Positions 1 through 9,010 of a stretch of DNA of 64,000 nucleotides are shown here, in pieces. The translations under genes and the position numbers were made by a program. The notes under the pieces were generated by a model, which did no database searches, had not been told where the DNA came from, and saw nothing but the letters and a program-made list of their open reading frames with translations. Positions within the stretch are counted from its first letter, which is position 1. Every line of letters begins with the position of its first letter. This DNA is from CAMTUH01 sp947084935 (GTDB taxonomy: Bacteria > Pseudomonadota > Gammaproteobacteria > Coxiellales > Coxiellaceae): NCBI GenBank assembly GCA_947084935.1, contig CAMTUH010000001.1, forward strand, positions 62,001-126,000, written 5' to 3'.

Positions 1-7
1 AACACGG

Positions 8-1468
8 ATGCGTAAATTAACCGAATTAACTTTTGAAAACACGTTTATTCATCTCCCAGAAACTTTTTATGCCCGTTTAAATCCGCAAAGTTTGTCGAAT
101 CCCATTTTGGTTTCAGCCAGCCGTTCTGCCGCGGGGTTAATTGATTTAGATCCTAATGAATTTAAAAACCCAGATTTTGTCGAGTATTTTAGTGGGAGTA
201 AGTTGCTGCCAGGTTCTGAACCCGTTGCGATGGCGTATGCTGGCCACCAGTTCGGCAGTTACGTCCCGCAATTGGGAGACGGTCGCGCTTTATTATTGGG
301 AGAAGTAAAAAATAAAAAAGGTGGAAAATGGGATTTGCATTTAAAAGGCAGTGGGCAAACGCCTTTTTCTCGACAAGGTGATGGGCGCGCGGTGTTGCGT
401 TCGTGTATTCGAGAATATTTATGTAGTGAAGCTATGTATCACCTTGGTGTACCGACTTCACGTGCCTTGTGTGTCGTGGGCAGCGATGAAAAAGTGCATC
501 GGGAAACCGTGGAAACTGGAGCCATGCTGCTTCGCTTGTCGCCCAGTCACGTTCGGTTTGGCACGTTTGAATATTTTTTCTATCGGCAAGAGCCGAATAA
601 TGTTCAACAGCTCGCGGATTACTGTATTTCTCACTATTTTCCTGAATTTCGTGAAAAAACAGATCAGTATTCTTTATTTTTTAAAGCGATCGTCGAGCGA
701 ACGGCGAAACTCATCGCACACTGGCAAGCGGTTGGTTTCGCCCACGGGGTGATGAACACAGATAACATGTCTGTTTTGGGGTTGACATTTGATTACGGAC
801 CTTTTGGATTTTTGGATAATTACGACGCTGAATTTATCTGCAATCACTCGGATCATTTCGCGCGTTATGCGTTTGATCAGCAGCCGGGGATTGGTTTGTG
901 GAATCTTAATTGTTTGGCGCACGCTTTATCGGGACTGATTGCACGCGAGGCATTGACAAGCAGTCTGAATCAATACGAATCGATATTGCTCGATACGTAT
1001 CGGCTTTTGATGAGAAAAAAATTAGGGTTCCAAGAGGAGATGCCGGGTGATCGTGAATTAATTAATGCGTTGTTTCATCAGCTGCAACAGAGCCACGCGG
1101 ATTACACGATTTTCTTTCGACAATTAGGTAATTTTCAGTTGGAGCAATCGACGTCGGAGTTACGGAATTATTTTATCGATCGCGAACGATTTGATCGCTG
1201 GTTAATGACGTATGCCGATCGTCTTCGCGCGGAAGGATCACACGATCATCCCCGTCGAGAAAAGATGAACCGAGCCAATCCCAAATACATTTTGCGAAAT
1301 TATCTAGCGCAAATTGCCATTGAAAAAGCACAAGGCGGAGATTTTTCTGAAGTTAATCAACTGTTAGCTCTGCTGGAGCATCCGTACGACGAACAACCCG
1401 AAAAAGAATCCTACGCCAAACCACCACCCGAATGGAGCAAAAAAATTGAGGTGAGTTGTTCTTCGTAA
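8..1468 (+). CDS. selO: Protein adenylyltransferase SelO (YdiU family)
   Basis: This is a pseudokinase-fold enzyme that transfers AMP from ATP to protein Ser, Thr or Tyr residues. The 486-residue length is normal for the family. Visible hallmarks are the GDGRALLLGE segment near residue 95, KGSGQTPFSRQGDGRAVLR, the HGVMNTDNMS loop with catalytic-type Asn and Asp, and DYGPFGFLD. The protein ends in CSS, with Cys third from the end, where eukaryotic SelO carries selenocysteine; this matches the redox-sensitive bacterial form. The ATG lies only eight bases into the window, so upstream signals cannot be judged. A hairpin terminator follows the stop. Confidence 0.95.
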   Translation: MRKLTELTFENTFIHLPETFYARLNPQSLSNPILVSASRSAAGLIDLDPNEFKNPDFVEYFSGSKLLPGSEPVAMAYAGHQFGSYVPQLGDGRALLLGEVKNKKGGKWDLHLKGSGQTPFSRQGDGRAVLRSCIREYLCSEAMYHLGVPTSRALCVVGSDEKVHRETVETGAMLLRLSPSHVRFGTFEYFFYRQEPNNVQQLADYCISHYFPEFREKTDQYSLFFKAIVERTAKLIAHWQAVGFAHGVMNTDNMSVLGLTFDYGPFGFLDNYDAEFICNHSDHFARYAFDQQPGIGLWNLNCLAHALSGLIAREALTSSLNQYESILLDTYRLLMRKKLGFQEEMPGDRELINALFHQLQQSHADYTIFFRQLGNFQLEQSTSELRNYFIDRERFDRWLMTYADRLRAEGSHDHPRREKMNRANPKYILRNYLAQIAIEKAQGGDFSEVNQLLALLEHPYDEQPEKESYAKPPPEWSKKIEVSCSS

Positions 1469-1471
1469 AAA

Positions 1472-1508
1472 AAGTGTCATCCCGCGCTGTGCTTGGAATG
1501 ACACTTTA
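1472..1508. terminator. Bidirectional hairpin between selO and the L,D-transpeptidase gene
   Basis: Ten-base arms aaagtgtcat and atgacacttt form a perfect inverted repeat with a 17-base loop. A-rich sequence on the left and T-rich sequence on the right of the stem make it suitable for both convergent genes. Confidence 0.6.
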
Positions 1509-1521
1509 TGTTGGGTTAGTC

Positions 1522-2175
1522 TTAATAAGGTAAGACAATCACTTTAGTTCCGGGCGTCATGAAGTAACGGTGTAACCATGCCGCTGCGGCGGTGTGCACC
1601 CGGATGCACCCGTGACTGGTGTTTCGGTTGGAAATATAAGGCGATCCGTGAATCGCATAACCTCCGTTGAAGTACATGCAGTACGGCATCGGTGCGCCCC
1701 CTTCACCCAGAGGGAATTTATTCGATACGCAGGAGGCGGTACCTTTACCGTGTACTCGAAAGCTTCCGGTTGGGGTGCGACAAGGTGCTCCCAGGTCAGA
1801 ACAATAACCTGAGCCCCCATTAGCCTTCCCCGAAGCGACGAGATAACCTTCGGCATCATAAGCGGCCCACTTTAATAATCGTGGGCTGAATATAAAGACT
1901 CGCTCGCCGTGTCCATGAATGCGTTCAGGAAGGCCTGAGTAGCTTTCGACCACATCGTGGCCTTCAGTGATGATGTTGGTATAAGGGTCATCAAGGATAA
2001 ACGTGGCGTCCTCACTGTCGACGACGTTGGCGCTGTCATCGATGTGAATGGTGTCGGCTAGGGTTTCGTAACAGCCATCTCCGTGCCCACAGTGTGGTGA
2101 AGTAGAGGCCGCAAAAGCCGCTTTCCCACCTAAGGCTAAGAACATCAGGAATGCAGTCAATACTATCGCTTTCAT
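1522..2175 (-). CDS. L,D-transpeptidase (YkuD domain), exported
   Basis: The 217-residue protein starts with a Sec signal peptide (MKAIVLTAFLMFLALGGKAA followed by FAA). The C-terminal half is a YkuD domain with the signature HGSPYI and SHGCIRV at about residues 187-193; Cys190 is the expected catalytic nucleophile. Such enzymes make 3-3 peptidoglycan cross-links or attach proteins to peptidoglycan in the periplasm. Several cysteines outside the active site (CGHGDGC, GYCSDLGAPC) suggest disulphides. Related proteins in Legionella and Coxiella are often named enhanced-entry proteins (EnhA); that role is not shown by the sequence. It is convergent with selO. Confidence 0.9.
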   Translation of the reverse strand: MKAIVLTAFLMFLALGGKAAFAASTSPHCGHGDGCYETLADTIHIDDSANVVDSEDATFILDDPYTNIITEGHDVVESYSGLPERIHGHGERVFIFSPRLLKWAAYDAEGYLVASGKANGGSGYCSDLGAPCRTPTGSFRVHGKGTASCVSNKFPLGEGGAPMPYCMYFNGGYAIHGSPYISNRNTSHGCIRVHTAAAAWLHRYFMTPGTKVIVLPY

Positions 2176-2288
2176 TTTCGCCTCCTATTAGTAAGGTCCA
2201 TTGAGAGGCGTCCCTTCCGTCATATTTATCCATGCGGAAAAATATAGTACAGCTGGGTAAAAGCGCCTCCGTTTAGTACAAAAAATGA

Positions 2289-5200
2289 TCACAGTGAGTC
2301 GGGGCATCGGAAGGCAGACAACAGCTGGGTCTGGTACGGATTGACCGGATTATCAGCGGTAACTTGGTACTGCGCCCGGTTGCCGTTTAGGGTAAAGCTC
2401 ATTTGGAACGTCTTAGGGTCACTGGTGGCTTGCACGCGCGATTGATCCAGCAGGTGCAGCCAGGCCCAAGGGCCGGCAAGGGTCAGGGTATCGTGATTCG
2501 GATTTAACGTTACAAATTGTAGGGTGACGAACTTGCCGTCGGAGCCTGGCCAGGATAAATGCACGCTTCTCTTAATACCCGGTTCGTAATTAACTATTTG
2601 TCCTCCGACATTGAGTTCGAATCGACGGACGTTCGGAGATAAATTGATGGGCGTTAAATTGAATTGTATTGTTGGTGTGTTTGGGTCGTCTGTATAAAAC
2701 ATTTTCTGGATCATCGATGCGCGAATGAGCATGTCCAGGTTGTCTTGTTTGATCGGGATTTTTTCACCATCGACACTTTTCCAGGTCCAATAAATTTGTC
2801 GCGTATCCACAAAGGGCTTCAAATAATAATTGAAAAACGATTCGACGGTTCCACCCGGTCCAAAAAAGCGATTGAAATCGGTTTCGGTAATATCCGTCTT
2901 TGAATCATTAAAAATGGGGTATCGGTCCATGATGTGATTTTGATATTCCGGAACGATGCTCGATACCCACAGAGTGTTTATGTATTGTTGTGTATCGCGC
3001 AGCATAATTTTCCAAGTGCTGCGGGTTAACAGTGTGACCCACTGATTGGCGGGTGCTGGTAATTTCTGAGCCATTTGTAAAACTTGAGTGAGGGTGTCGT
3101 TGCCGTCGCCTTGCATGCGAATAACGGCGCTGTCGTAAGCCGATTGAGTGGGTGAAGGGGAGGCGACAATATTATTGATGTAGTGTGACAGCGTTTGTAA
3201 CGCTGTTTGGAAATTTTGATAATCGCCATTTTTTTGCAAAAACAGCACGAGGTTAGTGAGTGCGGTCGAAGCATTATCCGATCCCGTTAAATGCGCTTGT
3301 ATCACGTCATTATTTAAAGAGGCTTGTACATCTTTCCACAGAGCCGAATTCGAATCCGATAATAATTTAATGTCGCTCAGTACTTCGGGTAAATTTTTCG
3401 GGGTATTCAGTTGAATTTGGCCAATCGCGGACTCCCAGGCGGATACGTAATTTTGCACGTACAGAGCCCGAATTTTTTCTGTTAATGTTTGGATTTGGGT
3501 AGCGGTTGGAGGTTGAGCGTTGATCGAGCCAATCACCCAATTGCCGTGGCTGATCGCTGCGGCTAATTTTGGAATTTCTGTGTTAAATACCGAATTAAAG
3601 TTGTCGAAACTATACAGCGCCGGTACGGTGGCGTTTGAGGTATCGATATTTTTCAAATTTTGAGCGGCAATGATCGGCGTTGGGTTTTTTTTGTATTCGC
3701 TCTGCAATACTTTAAAGGCTGTTTGTTCAAGCGGTTGTTGTTGCAGTTTTTTCTGTGCGTTCTGAACTAATGAATCGTTTAGTGGCCAGATGACGTGTTT
3801 TAATTCTAAGAGTCTATCCAGATGTTGCATGAGTGTTTTTTGGTGATGGGTATCATTGGGGTAGCTGTTTTTCCAAAATTGCGTGAACCACGCTTTGACT
3901 AGAGACACGTCTAAACGATCGGGTTGAGCCAACAGTAAATAGATTTGCAACGAATTGTACAATCCCGCCGGATCATTATTCATGTTGAGTTCAATTTGCC
4001 GTGTCACTATTTGATTTAAATAAAGCACGAAATGAGTTTGAATTAATTGGTCGTAGGTTTTTTTGATTTCTCGTTGAAGCGCGGCAACTTGCCCAAAGCC
4101 CAGCCATCGATCGTGATCGATTCCGTAGTGATGAAGATCAGATAGGCTTTTTTGCAGCATGTTCAATTGAGATAGCCACGGTTCATCGTTCGAAGGATGA
4201 GTTAAATTCATTTCGACGACAGTGAGTGCTGCGATATTTTGTTGGTAAACATGATGCCACGTCAACAAACCAGCGACAATAATGACGGCCGCGATAGGGT
4301 AACTCAGTAGGCGACGCCAATGAGGAGTAGTTTTTTGACGCGAATCGAGCTCGTCTGAAATTATTTTTTGAAATACGGATCGGATGAAATAACTCTTGTG
4401 GCGTAGCGAGGGAGCGTTTGCCATCAGGGGAATAAAATTAACAGACTGGGAAAGTTTTTTCGTGAGCGTATTAATGGGTTGGCTGCTTTGTACGCTGCTC
4501 GTAAAACTGATTTCGGCCAACGTCGCGGTAGATTCGAGGGGCAGCTTTTCTATTATTTTTTCCAGTTGTTTTACCCATTGTTCCATTTGAAAAGGAAAAT
4601 CGTTAATACGGCTTCGGCGTATTTGGTTTTGCTCGTGGTGCAGCCGAAAAATAAGCCGCTCGTTTAGGCGGGTTAAAAAGGCGGTCGATTGTTTTTTAAA
4701 TAATTCATGGGACGATAAATGGCCGGGATTATGCGACAGGGAAAATCCCAGGCTTTGATACCGTTCCTCGCTGTCCAAGTCTGAGAAAAATTCAGTAAAG
4801 CCACTCAATCGATCACACTGCGTAACAATCAAAAAAACGGGCAAAGATTTATTCAGTAGGAGCAGTGACTGAAGGTGTTGCGATAATTTTTCTGCGTAGA
4901 CGCTAAGGTTGTCACCGAGGTTAATTAACGATTCACCATTAATGACTAAAACGAGTCGTAGAGGGCGTCGTTGTATTTTTTGTTTAATCATTGTTAAAAA
5001 AGAATGCCAAACTTTTTGTTTATCGTTGTCTTCACTTTTCGCGAAACAAATTGCACCGGATGGATCAATAAAAATGGCTTCGTCGCTCGCCCAAAAGTCG
5101 ACGTTTTTAGTGGGTTTGATGGTGCTCAGTGAAGAGTGATGCGGTGAAGTTGCGGAAATGTCTGCGTGTGCCAATAACGTGGTTTTCCCGGATTCTTTTT

Positions 5201-5543
5201 CGCCCAACAGGAGTATCCAGGGGCGTTTGTCGTGGAACAGTCGGCGCGGTCGGTGTTTTTTTATTGCGGTTAAAGCAATTTTAGTGTGCTGACGAAGTTG
5301 GTTTAGGGATTGGGCCAGAAAATCGAAATCGATAATGACGTGACGCCTTTGATAAATCCACGCATAAACTCCGTAAATTCCCCAGCTCAAAAGAAGCAGG
5401 GCGCTCAGAATAACACGAGAAATTACCGAAGAAAGCAGTATTTTCCCATCGATGGCGATGAAGGGCCCTGCAACCCAGAGTAACAACAGAATAATCAGGG
5501 AAGCACTCGCGTATTTGATTATTTTTTTAGGAGGACGGTTCAT
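2289..5543 (-). CDS. icmF: Type IVB secretion protein IcmF (TssM-like)
   Basis: A 1084-residue inner-membrane protein with two N-terminal membrane segments (about residues 10-32 and 40-63), a cytoplasmic Walker A motif GEKESGKT at 114-121, and a long periplasmic region after a third membrane segment near 415-430. This is the IcmF/TssM architecture. In Legionella IcmF works with DotU to stabilise the Dot/Icm core complex. Its start overlaps the end of dotU by 17 bases, so the two are translationally coupled. IcmF-like proteins also occur in type VI systems, but no other tss gene is present and the Legionellales context favours Dot/Icm. Confidence 0.93.
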   Translation of the reverse strand: MNRPPKKIIKYASASLIILLLLWVAGPFIAIDGKILLSSVISRVILSALLLLSWGIYGVYAWIYQRRHVIIDFDFLAQSLNQLRQHTKIALTAIKKHRPRRLFHDKRPWILLLGEKESGKTTLLAHADISATSPHHSSLSTIKPTKNVDFWASDEAIFIDPSGAICFAKSEDNDKQKVWHSFLTMIKQKIQRRPLRLVLVINGESLINLGDNLSVYAEKLSQHLQSLLLLNKSLPVFLIVTQCDRLSGFTEFFSDLDSEERYQSLGFSLSHNPGHLSSHELFKKQSTAFLTRLNERLIFRLHHEQNQIRRSRINDFPFQMEQWVKQLEKIIEKLPLESTATLAEISFTSSVQSSQPINTLTKKLSQSVNFIPLMANAPSLRHKSYFIRSVFQKIISDELDSRQKTTPHWRRLLSYPIAAVIIVAGLLTWHHVYQQNIAALTVVEMNLTHPSNDEPWLSQLNMLQKSLSDLHHYGIDHDRWLGFGQVAALQREIKKTYDQLIQTHFVLYLNQIVTRQIELNMNNDPAGLYNSLQIYLLLAQPDRLDVSLVKAWFTQFWKNSYPNDTHHQKTLMQHLDRLLELKHVIWPLNDSLVQNAQKKLQQQPLEQTAFKVLQSEYKKNPTPIIAAQNLKNIDTSNATVPALYSFDNFNSVFNTEIPKLAAAISHGNWVIGSINAQPPTATQIQTLTEKIRALYVQNYVSAWESAIGQIQLNTPKNLPEVLSDIKLLSDSNSALWKDVQASLNNDVIQAHLTGSDNASTALTNLVLFLQKNGDYQNFQTALQTLSHYINNIVASPSPTQSAYDSAVIRMQGDGNDTLTQVLQMAQKLPAPANQWVTLLTRSTWKIMLRDTQQYINTLWVSSIVPEYQNHIMDRYPIFNDSKTDITETDFNRFFGPGGTVESFFNYYLKPFVDTRQIYWTWKSVDGEKIPIKQDNLDMLIRASMIQKMFYTDDPNTPTIQFNLTPINLSPNVRRFELNVGGQIVNYEPGIKRSVHLSWPGSDGKFVTLQFVTLNPNHDTLTLAGPWAWLHLLDQSRVQATSDPKTFQMSFTLNGNRAQYQVTADNPVNPYQTQLLSAFRCPDSL

Positions 5544-6375
5544 CGCTCGACCTCATTACGGGTGACGGTGATTGTAATAAATTCTGCAAAGATTGCCGAA
5601 GTGGCGCAGTGACTTGACTTAAATGTATGTGGTAAGGCGTATAGATACCAACGAGTATAATGACGGTGGCCATTATCGTAACCCAAACGGAGGGAATGCG
5701 AGAAAATAAATTTTTTGATTTGGGCTTTATCATTGGTGCGGCGAGCAAACGTTTCGAGCATTCTCCACTCTCGTCGCGAATTAGCGTATAGAGGCGATCC
5801 ATCCATTGAGCTAATTCGTGGTGACCTTTTGGTTTATTTCGGTATTTACCTTCGTAGCCCAAGCTCAGACAAAGATAGGCTAATTCTAAAAGATCAAGAT
5901 GGGGTTTGGGATCTTCAAAACTGCGTTCTAAAATAACGAAGAATCGTTCGCCACCCCAGGATTCACGTTGGAATGTCTTCAGCAAATTTTGTTCAGACCA
6001 CAGACTTTTTTCGCCCCACGCGGCAGACAGTAGGGTTTCATCGATGAAGGCGCATAAAAAATAACGTGCGGCTAAGATGACGGGGGAGCGATATCCCAAG
6101 CCGTGAGATTTATTTTCAAAGACTTTGATTTCGTGACACAGCAGTTGATACAAATCCGATAAGTTGGGTGGGTCAGGTTGTTCTTGCAGTGCAGTTGCTG
6201 TGGTGAGCAAGGGTGCTGCAGCAGCCACTAATGGATTAAGGGCAACGTCGACTTCGAAAGTACGTGACTCAAGAGTAGCTTGGGTTTGCATGAGCGGTTC
6301 GCGCCCGAGGTCCACCGCGGGGATGGGGTCGACAGAGTAAGGCGATAGGGGTTCTTTTTCATTCATATTGTACAA
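5527..6375 (-). CDS. dotU: Type IVB secretion protein DotU/IcmH
   Basis: A 282-residue protein of the DotU/TssL family. It has a mostly helical cytoplasmic domain and one C-terminal membrane anchor at about residues 228-246 (VWVTIMATVIILVGIY), the usual tail-anchored topology. The family core (FLCAFIDETLLSAAWG, ESWGGERFFVILE and a LAYLCLSLGYEGKY stretch) is clear. It is the partner of IcmF and the first gene of the pair. The first about 75 residues are Pro/Ala-rich and variable. The upstream region holds a nested palindrome shared with purD. Confidence 0.93.
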   Translation of the reverse strand: MYNMNEKEPLSPYSVDPIPAVDLGREPLMQTQATLESRTFEVDVALNPLVAAAAPLLTTATALQEQPDPPNLSDLYQLLCHEIKVFENKSHGLGYRSPVILAARYFLCAFIDETLLSAAWGEKSLWSEQNLLKTFQRESWGGERFFVILERSFEDPKPHLDLLELAYLCLSLGYEGKYRNKPKGHHELAQWMDRLYTLIRDESGECSKRLLAAPMIKPKSKNLFSRIPSVWVTIMATVIILVGIYTPYHIHLSQVTAPLRQSLQNLLQSPSPVMRSSDEPSS

Positions 6376-6440
6376 AAAAACAACATCAAGCCAGCCGACT
6401 GCGTATTATATACGCATTAAGGGGGGCATACTACCGTGGG

Positions 6441-6532
6441 TTTTGCCCTCGGGGTCCTGTCGCCTGCAGCACCCCATCGTGCTCGTGCCTGCGCGCGATG
6501 GGGTCCCCGCTTCCGGCGCCACCCCTCGGGCT
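6441..6532. repeat. Nested palindromic element overlapping the purD stop
   Basis: Outer arms gccctcggggt and acccctcgggc enclose a second inverted repeat, accccatcg and cgatggggt, so the sequence can fold as a long cruciform. The right arm runs into the purD stop codon. A related element with the same outer sequence and a different inner stem lies at 15871-15939. Confidence 0.7.
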
Positions 6533-7808
6533 ATCTTAACAAAGCCCGATTGCCGATATCCCGGCGATAGTAACGACTGGGCCAATGAATGGATTGGATG
6601 GCGGTGTAGCTTTTTGTCTGGGCGTCTTTTAAGGTGGGGCCGAGGGCCGTAACGGCTAAGACGCGGCCGCCGTCCGTAACAATATGTTGATCGCGTTGTT
6701 GGGTACCGGCGTGGAATACTTTGACGTCGGGGTCATGGATTTGATCAAGGCCCGTAATAATCTCGCCCCGCCGGTAATCATCGGGATAGCCTTTAGAGGC
6801 CAGTACCACGGCGAGTGCGGCACGCGGATCCCAGTCAACAGTTACGCGATCGAGATCTCCGCGCAACGCTGCTTGAATAAGCGAGACCAAATCGGAACGT
6901 AAGCGCATCATGAGCGGTTGCGTTTCCGGATCACCCAGGCGCACATTAAATTCCAGCACTTTGGGTTCGTTGTGGTTGGTGATCATCAGTCCCGCATAAA
7001 GAAATCCTGTGTACGATAAATTTTCTTTGTACAGACCCGCTACCGTTGGTTCAATGACTTGTTCCATGATTTTTTCGTGTAATGCGGTCGTCATGCGCGG
7101 CACGGGTGAGTAAGCGCCCATGCCACCGGTGTTCGGTCCGTGATCGCCGTCGTCACGGCGTTTGTGATCTTGCGCGCTCGCTAAAGGCAACACATTTTTT
7201 CCATCGAGCAAAACGATAAAACTTAATTCTTCGCCTTCCAGAAATTCTTCAATAACGATTTCGCGCCCGGCATCACCGAATTGTTTTTTTTCCAGCATGT
7301 TGATGATTGCTGTTTCCGCTTTTTCTTTCGTCTGCGCGATGACGACTCCTTTTCCGGAAGCAAGGCCACTGGCTTTGATGACGACGGGAATAGATTGTTT
7401 TTCGAGATAATTCAGAGCATCCGTTTTATTCGTAAATGTCGCGTAACGCGCGGTGGGAATACGGTATCGATTTAAGAATGCTTTACAGAATGCTTTGGAG
7501 GTTTCGAGTTCCGCACTTTTTTTCGTCGGCCCAAATACGGCGAGACCCTCGTGCTGAAAGACGTCGACGATACCTTCTGCTAATGAAGCTTCGGGACCTA
7601 CGATGGTTAAATCGATTGTTTTCTGTTGGGCGAATGTCAGTAAGGCCTTGAGGTCGGTGGGGTGGATGGGGATGTTTTGCGTCTTGGGTTCTTGTGCTGT
7701 ACCGGCGTTTCCCGGCGCTACCCAAATGTGCTTCACTTGCGGAGATTGTGCGACTTTCCACGCGATGGCGTGTTCCCGCCCGCCGTTACCAATAATAAGA
7801 ACTCGCAT
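6531..7808 (-). CDS. purD: Phosphoribosylamine--glycine ligase
   Basis: PurD (GAR synthetase) joins glycine to phosphoribosylamine with ATP in the second step of purine synthesis. The 425-residue ATP-grasp protein has the N-terminal MRVLIIGNGGREHAIAWK, the ATP-grasp loop KASGLASGKGV, the LEGEELSF segment and the metal-binding EFNVRLGDPETQ. The C-terminus RRDIGNRALLR is normal for the family although the stop codon lies inside a palindromic repeat. It is not in an operon with purH, which lies 11 kb away. Confidence 0.97.
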   Translation of the reverse strand: MRVLIIGNGGREHAIAWKVAQSPQVKHIWVAPGNAGTAQEPKTQNIPIHPTDLKALLTFAQQKTIDLTIVGPEASLAEGIVDVFQHEGLAVFGPTKKSAELETSKAFCKAFLNRYRIPTARYATFTNKTDALNYLEKQSIPVVIKASGLASGKGVVIAQTKEKAETAIINMLEKKQFGDAGREIVIEEFLEGEELSFIVLLDGKNVLPLASAQDHKRRDDGDHGPNTGGMGAYSPVPRMTTALHEKIMEQVIEPTVAGLYKENLSYTGFLYAGLMITNHNEPKVLEFNVRLGDPETQPLMMRLRSDLVSLIQAALRGDLDRVTVDWDPRAALAVVLASKGYPDDYRRGEIITGLDQIHDPDVKVFHAGTQQRDQHIVTDGGRVLAVTALGPTLKDAQTKSYTAIQSIHWPSRYYRRDIGNRALLR

Positions 7809-8202
7809 ACGCTGGGATCATATCAGTTTTGTTTGCTCCCGAGTAGTTCTGGCGGAGATATCCGACAATGATCACGTTTTATCTATCAGAATAAGCCCAT
7901 TGGCAATATACTAACAGCTATTCGAAATTCCATTGATTCATGGTTAGGGCAAGCTTGTTGGAAGCAGTCCAAACGATCAGCGCGTTTGATTTATTGATTT
8001 CAATCTGAAGATCAACCTCCTATTCCGTTGCGTCTGAAGATAATGAGTTTATTGTTCCCGCAGTAGATCCGATATGAAATACCCGGGCTAGGGTGCATTA
8101 GAGGCCTGGATGGATTTGTGGGCCGGTGAAATTTTTGTGATTCAGTTTGAATGATGAACTTCCTTCGCATATGCTTGCAAAACACAAGTGGGGGCCATGA
8201 TC
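7809..8202. other. Intergenic region without a recognised gene
   Basis: This roughly 390-base stretch separates divergent purD and the first F-box gene. I see no complete gene. Short open stretches near 8020-8155 look weakly protein-like but are interrupted by stops in every frame and could be coding remnants. It should contain the promoters of both flanking genes; I could not place them with confidence. Confidence 0.4.
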
Positions 8203-8991
8203 ATGCGACATTCAATAAAATTGCCTAAAATCCAAAAACGAATCGGGTTGCTGGCATTGCCGGATGAATTGCTGTTAAGAATTCTTTCTTATCTGGATCG
8301 TCAGGATTTAGAGAATATGTCCAAAGTTTCTCGGCGATTTAGGAATATACTCAGTGATCGGATGTTCCTTAGCCCTTACTTAGAAGAGGACTGTCTGTCG
8401 CTCTACAAAGCACTGCTCGATTTATTTCCGAAAAAAAGGAATGATATTCGCTCTGAAAGGATTACTCCGTTGATTTTATCTCGTCTGACACCTAATCAAC
8501 CGCTTCCTAAAATAAGGAGTACGCTAAATGAGTTGCGACAAGCCGTAGCAACCGTAAAACGAGAAGAACCCGGCCAAGCATTTACTGAAGCTTACTTAAA
8601 CACTGTTCAATATCATCACTGCCTGAGAAAGAAAAATAATTTTTATCTAGATGTTAAAATTTCATGTGGGTTAGCGCTGATGCTATTTATCGCACGTTTG
8701 ATGCATTTGTTTTCGTTATTATTAGATGGAATAGAGCCGAAGACTTTTTATCTTTTCGCCGCGGTAGTTTCTATTTATTGCATCATTGCTCCAATATTCT
8801 CTCATAGACAGTGGCGAATCGAAGAAAATAGGAAAAATAATTTATTTCTTGATCTGTTGAATCTTGGAAATTCTAAAAAATCACTTTATCAATCAGTTAA
8901 GCCATTGTTTTTCTCGAATGGGACCCAGAAAGAAGACGAAAGCAACTATTTTGGCGATTCACAGAATGCAATGAACGTCATTGGAAATTGA
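8203..8991 (+). CDS. F-box domain protein with membrane hairpin, candidate effector
   Basis: Residues 18-52 form an F-box (LPDELLLRILSYLDRQDLEN followed by MSKVSRRFRNILSD). In eukaryotes this motif binds Skp1 within SCF ubiquitin ligases. Two hydrophobic stretches in the second half (around SCGLALMLFIARLMHLFSLLL and TFYLFAAVVSIYCIIAPIF) predict a membrane hairpin, followed by a polar tail. F-box proteins in Legionellales are usually type IVB effectors; translocation here is inference. ATG 8203 is preferred because the paralogue also begins MRH; GTG 8188 and ATG 8197 are in-frame alternatives. The gene is convergent with its paralogue at 9011. Confidence 0.75.
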   Translation: MRHSIKLPKIQKRIGLLALPDELLLRILSYLDRQDLENMSKVSRRFRNILSDRMFLSPYLEEDCLSLYKALLDLFPKKRNDIRSERITPLILSRLTPNQPLPKIRSTLNELRQAVATVKREEPGQAFTEAYLNTVQYHHCLRKKNNFYLDVKISCGLALMLFIARLMHLFSLLLDGIEPKTFYLFAAVVSIYCIIAPIFSHRQWRIEENRKNNLFLDLLNLGNSKKSLYQSVKPLFFSNGTQKEDESNYFGDSQNAMNVIGN

Positions 8992-9010
8992 GTCTTCTTC
9001 ATTAAGTTCA

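Noticed and set aside
2289..6375. A type VI secretion locus based on IcmF/DotU similarity to TssM/TssL
   Set aside because: No other tss genes are present and the context fits the Legionellales Dot/Icm system.
8020..8155. Weakly protein-like sequence upstream of the first F-box gene
   Set aside because: Stops interrupt every frame and no family resemblance could be seen.
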